From an uncultured Desulfovibrio sp. (GTDB taxonomy: Bacteria; Desulfobacterota; Desulfovibrionia; Desulfovibrionales; Desulfovibrionaceae): a stretch of DNA of 5,423 nt. The notes below the pieces were generated by a model, which was not told the origin of the DNA, made no database searches, and saw only the letters and a list, made by a program, of their open reading frames with translations. Each line of letters opens with the position of its first letter. The first letter of the stretch is position 1. The DNA lies in the NCBI GenBank assembly GCA_900553145.1, contig USCL01000249.1, positions 1-5,423 of the forward strand, in the 5' to 3' direction. Shown one piece after another: positions 4,849-5,423 of this stretch. The translations under genes and the position numbers were made by a program.

Positions 4849-4928
4849 CCGTCTAGGAAACTGGATGAACAGCGTCCAGAAATCAGGATGCGTCTAAAAA
4901 ACGGGACGCAACCTTAAGGAGCCCGGCC

Positions 4929-5423
4929 ATGCCCAATATCGCCTCCAGCGTGCCCCACGCTTCGCTCCTGCTTGCCCTCCAGCTTTCCGCGCGCCCGCTC
5001 TCCGAGCGGGAACTCGCCGCCATCACCGGCCTGCCCGAAATCCGGGTCCGCTCCGCGCTGAGGGAGTTGGCCCTTCAGGATCTTGCCGCCAGTGCCCCGC
5101 CGGGGAGTCCCCCGGACGGCGAGGACGGGAGCCCGTCATGGGGCATCGCCCGGATCGGGCCGGAGCTCTTGGAGGACATGGCCGAAACCCTGTGCAGCGC
5201 CTGCCCAGATACGAGCGTCCCCTACCACATGGGCGTGCTCGGCGGGAACGCTACGCTGGAAGATTGCGAAATCGTGGTCCGTTTCATCGACGACCGCCTT
5301 AAAGACAGCGAGCCCGCCGTATTCGCCTGTTTTGAGATGGCAGTGCAGTTCCTGCTCCGCTGGGGGCGCGCGCACATGGACGACGCGGGCCAGAAAAGCT
5401 GGCGGTATGCCGAACTCGTGCTC
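4929..5423 (+). CDS. Partial gene: N-terminal winged helix-turn-helix protein, possible regulator
   Basis: An open frame runs from ATG 4929 through the window end without a stop (165 codons seen). AAGGAG (4916-4921) sits seven bases upstream, a strong start. Residues 11-54 look like a winged helix-turn-helix: a first helix (SLLLALQLSA), then LSERELAAITG and the recognition-helix candidate LPEIRVRSALREL (35-47). A flexible Pro/Gly/Ser/Asp linker (54-70) follows, then a helical, partly amphipathic region (78-165) with alternating short helices that could be the start of TPR-like repeats or a sensor domain. No AAA+ or receiver motif is reached before the sequence ends. It is transcribed away from the amidohydrolase operon and shares its control region, so it may regulate that operon. 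Whether it is a sigma-54 activator, a repressor or something unrelated cannot be decided from this fragment. Confidence 0.75.
   Translation, partial: MPNIASSVPHASLLLALQLSARPLSERELAAITGLPEIRVRSALRELALQDLAASAPPGSPPDGEDGSPSWGIARIGPELLEDMAETLCSACPDTSVPYHMGVLGGNATLEDCEIVVRFIDDRLKDSEPAVFACFEMAVQFLLRWGRAHMDDAGQKSWRYAELVL

Noticed and set aside
2964..4856. A 630-codon open frame on the plus strand opposite the whole amidohydrolase gene
   Set aside because: The protein is low-complexity, rich in Gly/Arg/Val/His with no recognisable domain, and has no good ribosome binding site. The amidohydrolase on the other strand has a complete set of catalytic motifs. GC-rich third positions remove stop codons from the antisense frame.
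1..5423. CRISPR array, insertion sequence or prophage
   Set aside because: I saw no regularly spaced repeats, no transposase or integrase motifs and no phage genes. The only repeats are the pair at 1460-1625 and short inverted repeats.

Overview
The window looks like chromosomal DNA from a high-GC Gram-negative bacterium. My best guess is a sulfate- or sulfite-reducing deltaproteobacterium of the Desulfovibrio/Bilophila type. This is an inference from codon use, two AT-rich sites resembling the Desulfovibrio-type Fur box, a sigma-54-type promoter and the overall gene style. No ribosomal or other marker gene confirms it. I see no transposase, phage gene, CRISPR array, tRNA or rRNA.

Layout from left to right. 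Positions 1-132 hold a 51-nt inverted-repeat structure and a short palindrome but no gene. Positions 133-441 (minus) encode an unrecognised 102-residue protein with a good ribosome binding site; its probable promoter overlaps a Fur-box-like site. Positions 727-1256 (minus) hold a two-gene unit: a small two-segment membrane protein overlapping by 4 bp (ATGA) a FeoA-domain protein. A second Fur-box-like site overlaps a perfect TTGACA -35 element upstream of this pair. No feoB is visible. Positions 1341-1646 have no convincing gene and contain a 33/34-bp imperfect direct repeat.

Positions 1640-4777 (minus) form one transcription unit of two genes: a 537-residue YtcJ-like metal-dependent amidohydrolase followed 84 bp later by a 425-residue, 12-helix MFS transporter, closed by a clear intrinsic terminator. 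The unit starts at a strong -24/-12 (sigma-54) promoter match at 4761-4777, which also fixes the amidohydrolase start at 4700. Positions 4929-5423 (plus) carry the first 165 codons of a divergent gene whose N-terminus is a predicted winged helix-turn-helix. Its own sigma-70-type promoter overlaps a near-perfect 7-1-7 palindrome.

How the genes may work together: the left half looks like a small iron-responsive cluster (two candidate Fur-controlled units). The right half looks like a scavenging module in which the MFS protein imports (or exports) a small molecule and the amidohydrolase cleaves an amide, formamide or similar bond, probably controlled by a sigma-54 activator and perhaps by the divergent helix-turn-helix protein. 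Substrate and effector cannot be read from the sequence.
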